Assembly: GCF_000025965.1 (NCBI RefSeq)
Contig: NC_006513.1
Span: 2,108,001 to 2,172,000, forward strand
Direction: 5' to 3'
Origin: Aromatoleum aromaticum EbN1
Lineage (GTDB): Bacteria > Pseudomonadota > Gammaproteobacteria > Burkholderiales > Rhodocyclaceae
DNA: 64,000 nucleotides
Numbering within the stretch: position 1 is the stretch's first letter; every line of letters begins with the position of its first letter. A program made the translations under genes and the position numbers. Of this stretch, positions 38,217 through 47,137 are shown piece by piece. The notes under the pieces were generated by a model. The model was not told the DNA's origin. It searched no databases and saw only the letters and a program-made list of their open reading frames with translations.

Positions 38217-39350
38217 TCAGGGGCTCATCGGCGGCACCGCTGCGAGGTCGTGCGCGTTGCCGGGCTCGACGCCCAGGGCCTCCGCGACGCCGGGATGCAT
38301 GACACGACCGGCGCAGATGTTCAGCCCCCGCGCCAGATGCGGATCGTCGCGCAGGGCCTGGCGCCAGCCCTTGTCGGCAAGCGCCAGCACACAGGGCAGC
38401 GTCGCGGCGTTCAGCGCGAGCGTCGAGGTGCGGGCGACCGCACCGGGCATGTTCGCGACGCAGTAATGCACGATCTCGTCGACGATGAAAATCGGATCGG
38501 CATGAGTCGTCGGGCGTGAAGTCTCGAAACAGCCGCCCTGGTCGATCGCGACGTCGACGACCACGGCGCCGGGACGCATCCTGCGCACCATGTCGCGCGT
38601 GACGAGCTTCGGCGCAGCACCACCCGGCACCAGCACCGCTCCGATTACCAGATCGGCGTCGAGCACGGCAGCTTCGATCGCGTCGGTGCTCGCGTGCAGC
38701 GTGTGCAGCTGCGGGCCGAAGCGATCGCCGAGACGACGCAGGACTGCCACCGACCGATCGACGATGGTCACCGCGGCGCCGATGCCGAGCGCGATCAGTG
38801 CGGCGTTGCTGCCGACGACTCCGCCGCCGAGGATCACCACCCGTGCCGGTTCGACGCCCGGCACGCCGCCGAGCAGCAGTCCGCGGCCGCCGGCTTCTTT
38901 TTCCAGGCAATGGGCGCCGGCCTGCACGCTCATCCGCCCGGCGACTTCCGACATCGGCGCGAGCAGCGGCAACCCGCCGTCGACGTCGCTGACCGTCTCG
39001 TATGCAATTGCGGTGACGCCGCTCGCGAGCAGGTCGCTCGCCTGTTGCGGATCCGGCGCGAGGTGGAGATAGGCGAACAGCACCTGGCCGGCGCCAAGGC
39101 GCACGCGCTCGGCGGGCTGGGGTTCCTTGACCTTGACGATCAGTTCAGCGGCCGCATACAGCGCCGCGGCGTCGTCCTCGATGCGTGCCCCGGCGCGCCG
39201 GTAGTCGTCGTCGCCCGCGCCGATGCCGCGCCCTGCGTCGCGCTCGACGATCACCTCGTGGCCGTGCGCGACGACCTCGCGGACGCTCGCCGGCGTGAGC
39301 CCGACGCGATATTCATGGACCTTGATTTCTCTCGGTACGCCGATGAGCAT
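38217..39350 (-). CDS. ald: Alanine dehydrogenase
   Basis: 377 residues starting MLIGVPREIKVHEYRVGLTPASV, the family start with the catalytic and pyruvate-binding region. KVKEPQPAE and the NAD-binding VVILGGGVVGSNAALIALGIGAAVTIVD are present, followed by ASTDAIEAAVLDADLVIGAVLVPG and DVAIDQGGCFETSRPTTH. It interconverts alanine and pyruvate plus ammonia with NAD. The next gene is divergent. Confidence 0.95.
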   Translation of the reverse strand: MLIGVPREIKVHEYRVGLTPASVREVVAHGHEVIVERDAGRGIGAGDDDYRRAGARIEDDAAALYAAAELIVKVKEPQPAERVRLGAGQVLFAYLHLAPDPQQASDLLASGVTAIAYETVSDVDGGLPLLAPMSEVAGRMSVQAGAHCLEKEAGGRGLLLGGVPGVEPARVVILGGGVVGSNAALIALGIGAAVTIVDRSVAVLRRLGDRFGPQLHTLHASTDAIEAAVLDADLVIGAVLVPGGAAPKLVTRDMVRRMRPGAVVVDVAIDQGGCFETSRPTTHADPIFIVDEIVHYCVANMPGAVARTSTLALNAATLPCVLALADKGWRQALRDDPHLARGLNICAGRVMHPGVAEALGVEPGNAHDLAAVPPMSP

Positions 39351-39461
39351 GCTGAAAACCTCCCGCGAAGGTGGCCGGACGCCGGCCGGCGCGACCCCGG
39401 GCAGCGGCCCGATTGCCGCATCGCCTACAATCGCAATCTTCCCCAACGACTGCAAATCGAA

Positions 39462-40292
39462 ATGCAAGTATCCACGATCCCGCCCGAATCCGCCGTACTG
39501 GAAGACGCCGTCGGCGTGGTGCACCGCCGTGCCGAAGGGCCGGTGCGCATCGTGTCGCTGGTGCCGTCGCTGACCGAACTGGTGTGCGAGCTCGGTCTCG
39601 CCGACCAGCTCGTCGGGCGCACCGGCTTCTGCATTCATCCGCGCGATATCGTCAGGAAGGTGGCGAAAGTCGGCGGCACGAAGGATGTCAAAATGGATGT
39701 CGTGCGTGCCCTCGAACCGACTCACCTGATCGTGAATATCGACGAGAACCGGCGCGAGACGGTCGACCTGCTCGCGGCGTTCATCCCGAATGTCATCGTC
39801 ACCCACCCGTGCGCGCCCGAGGACAATTTCGGGCTGTACCGGCTCTTCGGCGGGATCTTCAATCGCGACGCCGAAGCAGCCCGGCTGGCCGCGGATCTTG
39901 CCGCCGCGCTCGATGCCGCATGTGCCGTAGCCGCGTCGCTGCCGCCGGAGCGGGTCCTGTACCTGATCTGGCGCGAGCCGTGGATGAGCGTGTCGCGCGA
40001 CACCTATATCTCGGCGACGCTGCGCGCGGTCGGCTGGGAAACCCTGCCGCGTCACGCATCGAGTCGCTATCCGGAAATCGATTGGCAGGCGTCGGCGATC
40101 GCGCAGGCGCAACGGGTGCTGCTGTCGTCCGAACCCTACCGTTTCCGCGCGTTGCATCTGGACGAGGTCGAGCGGCTGTCCGGCCGGCCCGTTGTGCTGA
40201 TCGACGGCGAAATGACGTCCTGGTACGGTAGCCGCGCCGCGGCGGGGCTGCGCTATCTCGTGCGGCTGCGGGAGCGGCTCGCGGTGGCGTAA
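39462..40292 (+). CDS. BtuF/TroA-type substrate-binding-domain protein without signal peptide
   Basis: 276 residues. The fold of helical-backbone metal/cobalamin-binding proteins is recognisable: VRIVSLVPSLTELVCELGLADQLVGRTGFCIHP, RDIVRKVAKVGGTKDVKMDVVRALEPTHLIVNIDENRRE and WREPWMSVSRDTYISATLRAVGWE. The N-terminus (MQVSTIPPESAVLEDAVGVV) has no signal peptide or lipobox, and no ABC permease or ATPase lies nearby, so this may be a cytoplasmic member rather than a transport component. Ligand unknown. It is divergent from ald. Confidence 0.78.
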   Translation: MQVSTIPPESAVLEDAVGVVHRRAEGPVRIVSLVPSLTELVCELGLADQLVGRTGFCIHPRDIVRKVAKVGGTKDVKMDVVRALEPTHLIVNIDENRRETVDLLAAFIPNVIVTHPCAPEDNFGLYRLFGGIFNRDAEAARLAADLAAALDAACAVAASLPPERVLYLIWREPWMSVSRDTYISATLRAVGWETLPRHASSRYPEIDWQASAIAQAQRVLLSSEPYRFRALHLDEVERLSGRPVVLIDGEMTSWYGSRAAAGLRYLVRLRERLAVA

Positions 40293-40327
40293 GGAAAGCT
40301 CGTCGACCGCTTCCGCTGGCAGCCGAT

Positions 40328-40804
40328 TCAGCGCGAAGCGAACGCCTGCGCGAAGTTTTCCGGCGTCAGGACCGCGAACAGCGATCGCAGCAGGCGGTGG
40401 CGGTTGAGCTTCAGCAATGCCTTGTCACGGCTGATGAGATGGCTCGCTTCGCCGTCGCGCGCGATCTCGAGAAACTTCTGGTCGTCGCGGTCGCGGCACA
40501 GCGGCAGTGCGGGCAGCGCCTGCGCCGGTGCGTCGACCAGAGCGGGGCCGTCACGGTCGGGGAGTAGCGTGACGCGTGCCGCGTAGCCAGTGAGGATCGC
40601 CGCCTGACGTTCGGCAGCGACGCCGAACTGGCGGTACGCGAGGACGTGGCGCAATTCGTCGAGCGCGTCGGCGCGCGTGACGAGGGTGAATTGGCGGACC
40701 TCGATCGCATCCCGCAAGCGCGCCAGCGCCGGGTCTTCGAAGAGCCACAGCGCCATGACGGTGTTCGTGTCGAGGACGACGCGCGGGAAGGGAAGGTTGG
40801 GCAT
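40328..40804 (-). CDS. PIN-domain protein (putative toxin-like, TIGR00305 type)
   Basis: 158 residues. PIN nuclease acids are visible: the first Asp in RVVLDTNTVMALWLF, Glu in ADALDELRHVLAY, and Asp in LCRDRDDQKFLEIARDGEASHLISRDKALLKL. Proteins of this subgroup are annotated as possible toxins, but no antitoxin gene is adjacent (the neighbours are phaC and the TroA-like gene), so a solitary RNase is as likely. Confidence 0.85.
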   Translation of the reverse strand: MPNLPFPRVVLDTNTVMALWLFEDPALARLRDAIEVRQFTLVTRADALDELRHVLAYRQFGVAAERQAAILTGYAARVTLLPDRDGPALVDAPAQALPALPLCRDRDDQKFLEIARDGEASHLISRDKALLKLNRHRLLRSLFAVLTPENFAQAFASR

Positions 40805-40834
40805 CGGGTCTTCAGAGGGTGGTGGTCAACGGCA

Positions 40835-40858
40835 GCGAGGGGGCCGCAGCCCCCTCGC
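40835..40858. repeat. Strong hairpin downstream of phaC
   Basis: A perfect 10-bp stem GCGAGGGGGC/GCCCCCTCGC with a CGCA tetraloop, 23 bases after the phaC stop and just upstream of the PIN gene. There is no U-tract on either strand, so it is not a canonical intrinsic terminator; it may protect the phaC mRNA 3' end. Confidence 0.6.
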
Positions 40859-40880
40859 GATGTGCGACCGACGGCTCGCG

Positions 40881-42704
40881 TCAGGCCGCCTGCGTCGCGT
40901 CGAGGCGGACCTTGACGAAGGAGCCGGGAGCGTCCTCGATCGGCTTGAGCTTGCCTTTCGCCGGGTCGCGCGCGTCGACCTGCTCGGGATCCTGCGGCAC
41001 CACCCATCCCTGCCAGTCGGTCCACCACGAACCTTCCTGATGCTGCGCGCCTTCGAACCACGCGTCGGCGTCCTTCGGCAGCTTTGCCGACGGATTCAGC
41101 CAGTAGCCGTACTTGTTCGACGCCGGCGGGTTGACGATGCCGGCGATGTGGCCGGAGCCGCCGAGCACGAAGCGCACCGGTCCGCCGAGCGCCTGCGCGC
41201 CCAAGTACGTGCTCTTCCATGGCGCGATGTGGTCTTCGAGCGTCGAGATGAAGTAGCACGGGATCTTGATCTTCGACAGATCGAGCGGCACGCCGTCGAC
41301 GACGATGCCGCCCGGTTCGACGAGCCGGTTTTCCATGTACATCGTGCGCAGGTAATAGCTGTGCATCTTCGCCGGCATGCGTGTCGAGTCGGAGTTCCAG
41401 TACAGCAGGTCGAACGGGAACGGGTCCTTGCCCATGAGGTAGTTGTTCACGACGAAGGACCAGATCAGGTCGTTCGCCCGCATCATGTTGAACGTGCCGG
41501 CCATCTCGGAGCCTTCGAGGTAGCCGCGCTCGAACATCTTCTTCTCGAGGCTCGACACCTGGCCCTCGTCGATGAACACGCCCAGCTCGCCCGGCTCCGA
41601 GAAGTCGATCATCGTCGTGAAGAACGTCGCCGTTGCGATCCGCTTGTCCTTCTTCGCGGCGAGGTACGCGAGCGTCGTCGCCAGCAGCGTGCCGCCGAGG
41701 CAGTAGCCGCAGACGTTCATTTCCTTCTCGCCGGTCTGCTTCTCGATCGCGTCGAGCGCCGCGACGATGCCTTCGTGCACGTAGGACTCGAAGGTCTTCT
41801 CGGCCAGGCGTTCGTCGGGGTTCACCCACGACACGACGAACACCGTGTGGCCCTGGTCGACGCACCACTTGATGTATGAGTTCTTCTCGCGCAGGTCGAG
41901 GATGTAGAACTTGTTGATCCACGGCGGCACGATCAGCAGCGGGCGCTTGAGCACCTTGTCGGTGCGCGGCGTGTACTGGATCAGCTGCATCATGTCGGTC
42001 TGGAACACGACCTTGCCCGGCGTCGTCGCCACGTTGCGGCCGAGTTCGAACGCAGTGGTGTCGGTCATCTTGACGCGCAGCTGGCCACCGCCGTCTTCCA
42101 TGTCGCGCAGCAGGTTGTTCAGGCCCTTGATGAGGTTCTGGCCGTTGTTCTTGACCGTCTCGCGGAACACTTCGGGATTCGTCAGCGCGAAATTCGACGG
42201 CGACAGTGCGTCGATGTACTGGCGCGTGAAGAAGTTCACCTTCTTCTGCGAGTGCTCGTCGAGCCCTTCGACGCAGCACACCGTGTCATGCACGTGGCGC
42301 GCGGTGATCAGGTAGGACTGCTTGATGAAGTCGAACAGGAAATGCTCTTCCCACTGCTCGTCCTTGAAGCGCTTGTCGGTCTTCTCGGGCTGGGCGATCG
42401 GGGCGCCGTGCATGCCCATGACGCGCAGCATCGAATGCTGCCACAGCGAGAAGTAGTCCCACACCAGGTTCATCTGCGACTGGGCGAGCTTGTAGGGATT
42501 GGCCAGCAGCTTGGCCATCATGTCCATGAACGCCTGCGCGATGCCCAGCTCGTCACTCGGCGTGGAGACGCCTTTCTTGAGCTGACGCTGGACATGTTCG
42601 CTGATCAGGTGCGAAGCACGCTGGGCGACTTCCGCGTAGGTCTTGGCGACCTCCTTCGGGTCCGGCAGCTCGGCAAATACATTCTCGGGGGTGGGTGCAG
42701 CCAT
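40881..42704 (-). CDS. phaC: Class I poly(3-hydroxyalkanoate) synthase PhaC
   Basis: 607 residues, normal for class I PhaC. The catalytic Cys lies in the lipase-like box GYCLGG (C335), with the Asp in TLEDHIAPW and the His in GGSGHIAGIVNPP completing the triad. Other marks are LLIVPPWINKFYILDLREKNSYIKW and VFVVSWVNPDERLAEKTFESY. It polymerises 3-hydroxyacyl-CoA into carbon-storage granules. phaA and phaB are not adjacent, though a thiolase lies at 45947. Confidence 0.95.
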   Translation of the reverse strand: MAAPTPENVFAELPDPKEVAKTYAEVAQRASHLISEHVQRQLKKGVSTPSDELGIAQAFMDMMAKLLANPYKLAQSQMNLVWDYFSLWQHSMLRVMGMHGAPIAQPEKTDKRFKDEQWEEHFLFDFIKQSYLITARHVHDTVCCVEGLDEHSQKKVNFFTRQYIDALSPSNFALTNPEVFRETVKNNGQNLIKGLNNLLRDMEDGGGQLRVKMTDTTAFELGRNVATTPGKVVFQTDMMQLIQYTPRTDKVLKRPLLIVPPWINKFYILDLREKNSYIKWCVDQGHTVFVVSWVNPDERLAEKTFESYVHEGIVAALDAIEKQTGEKEMNVCGYCLGGTLLATTLAYLAAKKDKRIATATFFTTMIDFSEPGELGVFIDEGQVSSLEKKMFERGYLEGSEMAGTFNMMRANDLIWSFVVNNYLMGKDPFPFDLLYWNSDSTRMPAKMHSYYLRTMYMENRLVEPGGIVVDGVPLDLSKIKIPCYFISTLEDHIAPWKSTYLGAQALGGPVRFVLGGSGHIAGIVNPPASNKYGYWLNPSAKLPKDADAWFEGAQHQEGSWWTDWQGWVVPQDPEQVDARDPAKGKLKPIEDAPGSFVKVRLDATQAA

Positions 42705-42725
42705 CTCTCTAGTGCTCCTGTTTTT

Positions 42726-43754
42726 TCATGCAATGCGTTCGAATCGGATCGTGCCGTCGTCGCTGGTCAGTTTGCGAGCCTCGTTTCTTTTGACAAGGTA
42801 GTTGAGGTGAGCGATCGCTTCTCCCATCGCGAACATGACCTGGTGCGTATCCAGCTCGCGGGGAAACAGTGTCGAGAGGACGTCCGCGGCGCTGGCAGGC
42901 ATTCCGATTGCGCCCAGCAGTTCGTCGCAGCGTTCACGGTGGTGCGTCTCGAGCTGTGCGATTCTTGTCCTGATGCCGCGGAATGGTTGACCGTGCGATG
43001 GTAGCACGAGCGTATCGTCGGGCAAGTCCTTGAAGCGATTCAGCGAATCGAGGAACCAGCCGAGCGGATCGTCATTCGGCGTCGCCGCATAGACGCTGAC
43101 GTTCGTCGAAATGCGCGGTAGCAGCATGTCACCCGAAATGAGTACTCCGAGCTGCGCGCAGTACAGGCTCGCATGCTCGGGTGCATGACCATATCCTACG
43201 ATGACGCGCCACTCGTGGCCCCCGATCGTCACGACGTCGCCGTCGAAGAGGCGGTGGTAGGCTTCGGGGAGCGTGGGCACGCCGCGGCGATAACCGTTGC
43301 CGCGATCGACGAGTGCTGCCTGGCGCGCGTCATCGAGGCCATGGCGGCGGAACTGCTCGACCATGTGGGGCACTCCCATGCCCGGGGTTTGGTGCCAGAT
43401 CGCGTGTCCGGCAAGGAATTCGCCTTGTGTCATCGCGACCGGCGCGCCGCTCTTCGCGGCCAGCCAGCTCGCCAGGCCCAGGTGGTCCGGGTGGTGGTGG
43501 GTGACGACGACGCTGCCGACTGCGCGCCCGTCGTTCGCCAGGATCGTGTTCCAGTACTCGCGCACTTCGTCCAGGCCGAAGCCGGTGTCGATCGCGGCGA
43601 GCGTTTCGCCGTCGTCGAGCAGCCACAGGTTGATGTGGTCGAGGGCGAACGGTAGCGGCATCCGCACCCAGTTCACCCCCTTCGCCACGGGGAGCGTCTG
43701 TCCGTCCGTAGGGGGCTCGCTGAACGGATACTGCAGTTCCGTAAGACGATTCAT
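42726..43754 (-). CDS. MBL-fold metallo-hydrolase
   Basis: 342 residues from MNRLTELQYPFSEPPTDGQ. Metal-binding motif VVTHHHPDHLGLASWLA (HxHxDH), a later His in VGYGHAPEHASLYCAQLGVLISGDML (with the bridging Asp), and a final His in VLPSHGQPF. The long C-terminal helical segment resembles the LACTB2/RNase Z-like hydrolase group. It is divergent from the LiuR-like regulator, and MBL hydrolases of this type recur in branched-chain amino acid regulons, so a thioesterase-like role is possible but unproven. Confidence 0.87.
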   Translation of the reverse strand: MNRLTELQYPFSEPPTDGQTLPVAKGVNWVRMPLPFALDHINLWLLDDGETLAAIDTGFGLDEVREYWNTILANDGRAVGSVVVTHHHPDHLGLASWLAAKSGAPVAMTQGEFLAGHAIWHQTPGMGVPHMVEQFRRHGLDDARQAALVDRGNGYRRGVPTLPEAYHRLFDGDVVTIGGHEWRVIVGYGHAPEHASLYCAQLGVLISGDMLLPRISTNVSVYAATPNDDPLGWFLDSLNRFKDLPDDTLVLPSHGQPFRGIRTRIAQLETHHRERCDELLGAIGMPASAADVLSTLFPRELDTHQVMFAMGEAIAHLNYLVKRNEARKLTSDDGTIRFERIA

Positions 43755-43890
43755 CGGTTTCTCCGTTGGAGGGGGCAAGCAATCGCCGATTGCTCAAACC
43801 CCTCAATTCTGATTAACTTTTTCGCTCTCTCAGAGCGGCTGCTTGCGCTGGACGCAATCGACCAGGCCGTTTTACTTCGGGCAACGATCA

Positions 43891-44328
43891 ATGGCAAGCG
43901 AACAAACCTACACCATTACCGAACTCGCGCGCGACTTCGACGTGACACCTCGGGCCATCCGCTTCTACGAGGACCAGGGGTTGCTGAAGCCTTCCCGCGC
44001 CGGGCGCACGCGCATCTATTCCAAGTCCGACCGTACCCGCCTCAAGCTCACGCTGCGCGGCAAGCGCCTCGGCCTGTCGCTCGCCGAAATCAAGGAATTG
44101 CTCGAGATGCACGGCGGGGTGCGCAATCCCGCCGCACAGCTGGTGCGGTTCCTCGTCGTGCTCGCCGATCGCCGCGAAGCGCTCGAACAGCAGCGCGAGG
44201 ACATCGAGGCGGTGCTCGGCGAGATCGCGATGCTCGAAAAACAGTGCTCCGACCTGCTCGGCCACGATTCCCGCGGGGCCGCTGCCGCACGTGCCGAAAT
44301 CGTGCGCCGGATGCGCAGCGAAGCTTGA
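43891..44328 (+). CDS. MerR-family regulator, LiuR-like
   Basis: 145 residues from ATG giving MASEQTYTITELARDFDV. MerR HTH: TITELARDFDVTPRAIRFYEDQGLLKPSRAGRTRIYSKSDRTRLKLTLRGKRLGLSLAEIKELLEMHGG, then a long coiled coil (residues about 85-120) and no metal-binding cysteine pair. This matches LiuR/IVD-type regulators of leucine and acyl-CoA catabolism. A dyad matching the LiuR-type motif lies 17 bases past its stop, and CoA-ester genes lie downstream. Confidence 0.87.
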   Translation: MASEQTYTITELARDFDVTPRAIRFYEDQGLLKPSRAGRTRIYSKSDRTRLKLTLRGKRLGLSLAEIKELLEMHGGVRNPAAQLVRFLVVLADRREALEQQREDIEAVLGEIAMLEKQCSDLLGHDSRGAAAARAEIVRRMRSEA

Positions 44329-44641
44329 TTTTTTTTGCGATTAGTTTACGTTGACGTAAACGTAATAACAACTGGAAATTGAACGACCCGACGGTGAGGG
44401 GCGACGAGATACGATCTGTCGATTTTCCAGCCGAATGGCTCGTCGCGTGAGGCGAAATCGTCAAGCATGACCGCACGCTGCCGATAGTGCGGGGAACGGA
44501 AGTGTTTGCAGAGGCAATCGATGTAGTGCGAGGCGATGCAGCAGACCGTCATGGCGATGCATGGCAGGAAGGAAGGGATCGAGTTGTTTCGGCCGCCGCG
44601 GCGTGGCCGCGGTGTTGCAGGCAAAACTGAAGGAATTCTCT
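44329..44641. other. Intergenic region downstream of the LiuR-like gene
   Basis: 313 bases, with a TTTTTTTT run just after the regulator's stop and the dyad at 44345-44362. The rest is less GC-rich than its surroundings. A short minus-strand open frame here does not resemble a known family and is not called. Confidence 0.5.
44345..44362. promoter_or_regulatory. LiuR-type operator GTTTACGT-TG-ACGTAAAC
   Basis: Perfect 8-bp inverted repeats separated by two bases, consistent with the TTTACG-type dyads described for LiuR regulators in proteobacteria. It lies 17 bases after the regulator stop and about 280 bases before the GNAT-carbonic anhydrase gene, so it probably controls a downstream transcript. 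Confidence 0.7.
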
Positions 44642-45781
44642 GTGCCAGTCGAACTTCGCGTATTGGGTGCCGATGACCGGGTCTGCCTCGACCACGTCCG
44701 CCAGTTCTTCCGCAACTATGCCGGATCGATCGGCGTGGACTTGTGTTTCCAGGGTTTCGGCGACGAGATGGCGTCTTTGCCTGGAGCGTACGGGGCGCCG
44801 CAGGGCAGGCTTTTTTATGCCGAAATCGATCGCCAGCCCGCGGGTTGTGTCGGAATCCGCCCGTTCTCCGATGGCATCTGCGAGATGAAGCGACTGTACG
44901 TCGAGCCGGCGCTGCGCGGGCTGGGCGTCGGTCGCGAACTGGTCCTCGCGGCGATCCGGGCGGCGAAGGAAATCGGTTACCGCCGCATCCTGCTCGACAC
45001 CCTGCCGACGATGCGTATCGCCGTGAAGCTGTATCGCGAACTCGGATTTACCGAGGCGCCGGCCTACTACCCGACGCCGATCGAAGGGACGCTTTTCCTC
45101 GCGCTGGATCTGGACAACTGGTCCGAGGAGGAGGTCGCAAACGAAAACCTGTTCCACCTCTTCGATTACAACCGCGCCTGGGCGCGCCAGATGCAGCAGA
45201 TCGACCCGGGTTTCTTCGAGAAGCTGTCGAAGCTGCAGTCGCCCGAATACCTGTGGATCGGCTGCTCGGATTCCCGCGTGCCGGCGAACCAGATCATCGG
45301 CCTGCTGCCGGGTGAAGTCTTCGTGCATCGCAACGTCGCGAACGTCGTCGTGCATACCGACCTCAACTGTTTGTCGGTGATCCAGTTCGCCGTCGACGTG
45401 CTGAAAGTCAGGCACATCATGGTCGTCGGCCACTACGGCTGCGGCGGTGTGAAGGCGGCGCTCGGGCGCGAGCGCATCGGCATCGTCGACCTGTGGCTGC
45501 GCCACGTGCAGGACGTGCACGTCAAGCACCGCCAGGCGGTCGATGGACTGCCGCCGGAACTCGCGCACGACCGGCTGTGCGAACTCAACGTGCTCGAACA
45601 GGTCGTCAATGTGGCCCAGACGGTGGTCGTGCAGGACGCATGGAAACGCGGCCAGCCGCTGGCGGTGCATGCGTGGATCTACGGACTGAAGAACGGCCTG
45701 GTGCGCGATCTGGGCCTCAACGTGACGCGCCCTGAAGATCTGGTGCCGCGCTATGTCGCGGCGCTCGAAACACTGGCCTGA
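44642..45781 (+). CDS. GNAT acetyltransferase-beta-carbonic anhydrase fusion
   Basis: 379 residues from a GTG preceded by AAGGAA at 7 bases; an ATG 81 bases upstream would add 27 non-conserved residues. Residues about 1-155 form a GNAT domain, with acetyl-CoA loop RGLGVGREL (92-100) and the VKLYRELGF turn. Residues about 165-379 are a beta-carbonic anhydrase with zinc ligands C208, H264 and C267 and the Asp-Arg dyad of CSDSR (D210); GHYGCGGVKAAL is canonical. Both active sites look intact, so it could hydrate CO2 and acetylate an unknown substrate. Confidence 0.9.
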   Translation: MPVELRVLGADDRVCLDHVRQFFRNYAGSIGVDLCFQGFGDEMASLPGAYGAPQGRLFYAEIDRQPAGCVGIRPFSDGICEMKRLYVEPALRGLGVGRELVLAAIRAAKEIGYRRILLDTLPTMRIAVKLYRELGFTEAPAYYPTPIEGTLFLALDLDNWSEEEVANENLFHLFDYNRAWARQMQQIDPGFFEKLSKLQSPEYLWIGCSDSRVPANQIIGLLPGEVFVHRNVANVVVHTDLNCLSVIQFAVDVLKVRHIMVVGHYGCGGVKAALGRERIGIVDLWLRHVQDVHVKHRQAVDGLPPELAHDRLCELNVLEQVVNVAQTVVVQDAWKRGQPLAVHAWIYGLKNGLVRDLGLNVTRPEDLVPRYVAALETLA

Positions 45782-45946
45782 GAGCCGGATTGATGGAAAA
45801 CGCATACGGCGGAGGAACGGCAAAGCGGTGTTGTCTCCCGTCGGGGGCGCATCCGTCGCGTGATGGAAAGCGCTTCGCTTCTGGCTGAGCCGAAGCTTCG
45901 TTTTCCGCCTGGCGTTGTACAAATCTAGATTCCGAGGAGAGAAAGC

Positions 45947-47137
45947 ATGAATGATCCCGTTGTTATCGTTTCCGCCGCCCGCACGCCGCTGGGCGGCTTC
46001 CAGGGCGATTTGTCCGCGCTGAGCGGCCCGCAACTTGGCGCGGTCGCGATCCGGGCGGCCGTCGAGCGCGCCGGCGTCAACGCCGAAGCGGTGCAGGAAG
46101 TGCTGATGGGCTGCGTGTTGCCGGCGGGCGTCGGGCAGGCCCCGGCGCGCCAGGCCGCGCTCGGCGCCGGTCTGCCGCTATCGGCCGGCTGCACGACGGT
46201 CAGCAAGGTATGCGGCTCCGGCATGAAGTCGGTGATGCTCGCGCACGACCTGCTGGTCGCCGGCACGAACGACGTGATGGTCGCCGGCGGCATGGAGTCG
46301 ATGTCGAACGCCCCGTACTTGCTGCCGAAGGCGCGCGGCGGCTACCGGCTCGGCCACGGCCAAGTGCTCGACCACATGTTCCTCGATGGCCTCGAGGACA
46401 GCTACTCGAAAGAGAACAAGGGTCGCCTGATGGGCACTTTTGCCGAGGATTGCGCCGCGCATTTCGACTTCACGCGCGCCGCACAGGACGAGTTCGCGGT
46501 CGCCTCGACGACCCGCGCGCAAAAGGCGATCCAGGACGGTTCGTTCGCGTGGGAAGTCGCACCCGTGACGGTTACCGGCCGCAAGGGCGACGTTGTCGTC
46601 GACAAGGACGAGCAGCCGCCGAAAGCGCAGATCGACAAGATTGCCGGCCTGAAGCCGGCGTTCAGGAAGGACGGCAGCGTGACTGCGGCGAACTCGAGCT
46701 CGATCTCCGATGGCGCGGCCGCGCTCGTGCTGATGCGCCGCTCCACCGCCGACAGGCTCGGCCTCAAGCCGCTCGCGACGATCGTCGGTCACGCGACGCA
46801 CGCGCAGGATCCGGCGTGGTTCACGACCGCCCCGGTCGGCGCGATGCAGAAAGTGCTGGCGAAGGCCGGTTGGTCGAAGGATGACGTCGACCTGTGGGAA
46901 ATCAACGAAGCCTTCGCAGTCGTCACGATGGCGGCGATGAAGGAGCTCGAGCTGCCGCACGACAAGGTCAACGTGCATGGTGGCGCCTGCGCATTGGGCC
47001 ATCCGATCGGCGCTTCGGGCGCACGCATCATCGTCACGCTGCTCGGCGCGCTGAAGCAGTATGACAAGAAGCGCGGCGTCGCGAGCCTGTGCATCGGCGG
47101 CGGCGAGGCGACGGCGGTTGCGGTGGAGCTCGCGTAA
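45947..47137 (+). CDS. Acetyl-CoA acetyltransferase (thiolase)
   Basis: 396 residues. The acyl-accepting Cys is in TVSKVCGSGMKSVMLA; the second active site is WEINEAFAVVTMAA, and the third is HGGACALGHPIGASGARIIVTLL with CIGGGEATAVAVE (catalytic His and Cys). The N-terminus VVIVSAARTPLGGFQGDLS is typical. It could make acetoacetyl-CoA for PHA synthesis or cleave the end products of leucine/fatty acid degradation. The stop abuts the next start directly (TAAATG). Confidence 0.94.
   Translation: MNDPVVIVSAARTPLGGFQGDLSALSGPQLGAVAIRAAVERAGVNAEAVQEVLMGCVLPAGVGQAPARQAALGAGLPLSAGCTTVSKVCGSGMKSVMLAHDLLVAGTNDVMVAGGMESMSNAPYLLPKARGGYRLGHGQVLDHMFLDGLEDSYSKENKGRLMGTFAEDCAAHFDFTRAAQDEFAVASTTRAQKAIQDGSFAWEVAPVTVTGRKGDVVVDKDEQPPKAQIDKIAGLKPAFRKDGSVTAANSSSISDGAAALVLMRRSTADRLGLKPLATIVGHATHAQDPAWFTTAPVGAMQKVLAKAGWSKDDVDLWEINEAFAVVTMAAMKELELPHDKVNVHGGACALGHPIGASGARIIVTLLGALKQYDKKRGVASLCIGGGEATAVAVELA

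Noticed and set aside
40328-40804. PIN protein as half of a toxin-antitoxin module
   Set aside because: No small antitoxin gene is found on either side; the upstream gap is short and holds a hairpin.
40835-40858. Hairpin read as an intrinsic terminator of phaC
   Set aside because: The stem is strong but there is no following U-tract on either strand, so only a hairpin is reported.
44346-44624. A 92-codon minus-strand frame that could be a transposase remnant or small protein
   Set aside because: No motif could be recognised, and it overlaps the LiuR-type operator and the leader of the next gene.
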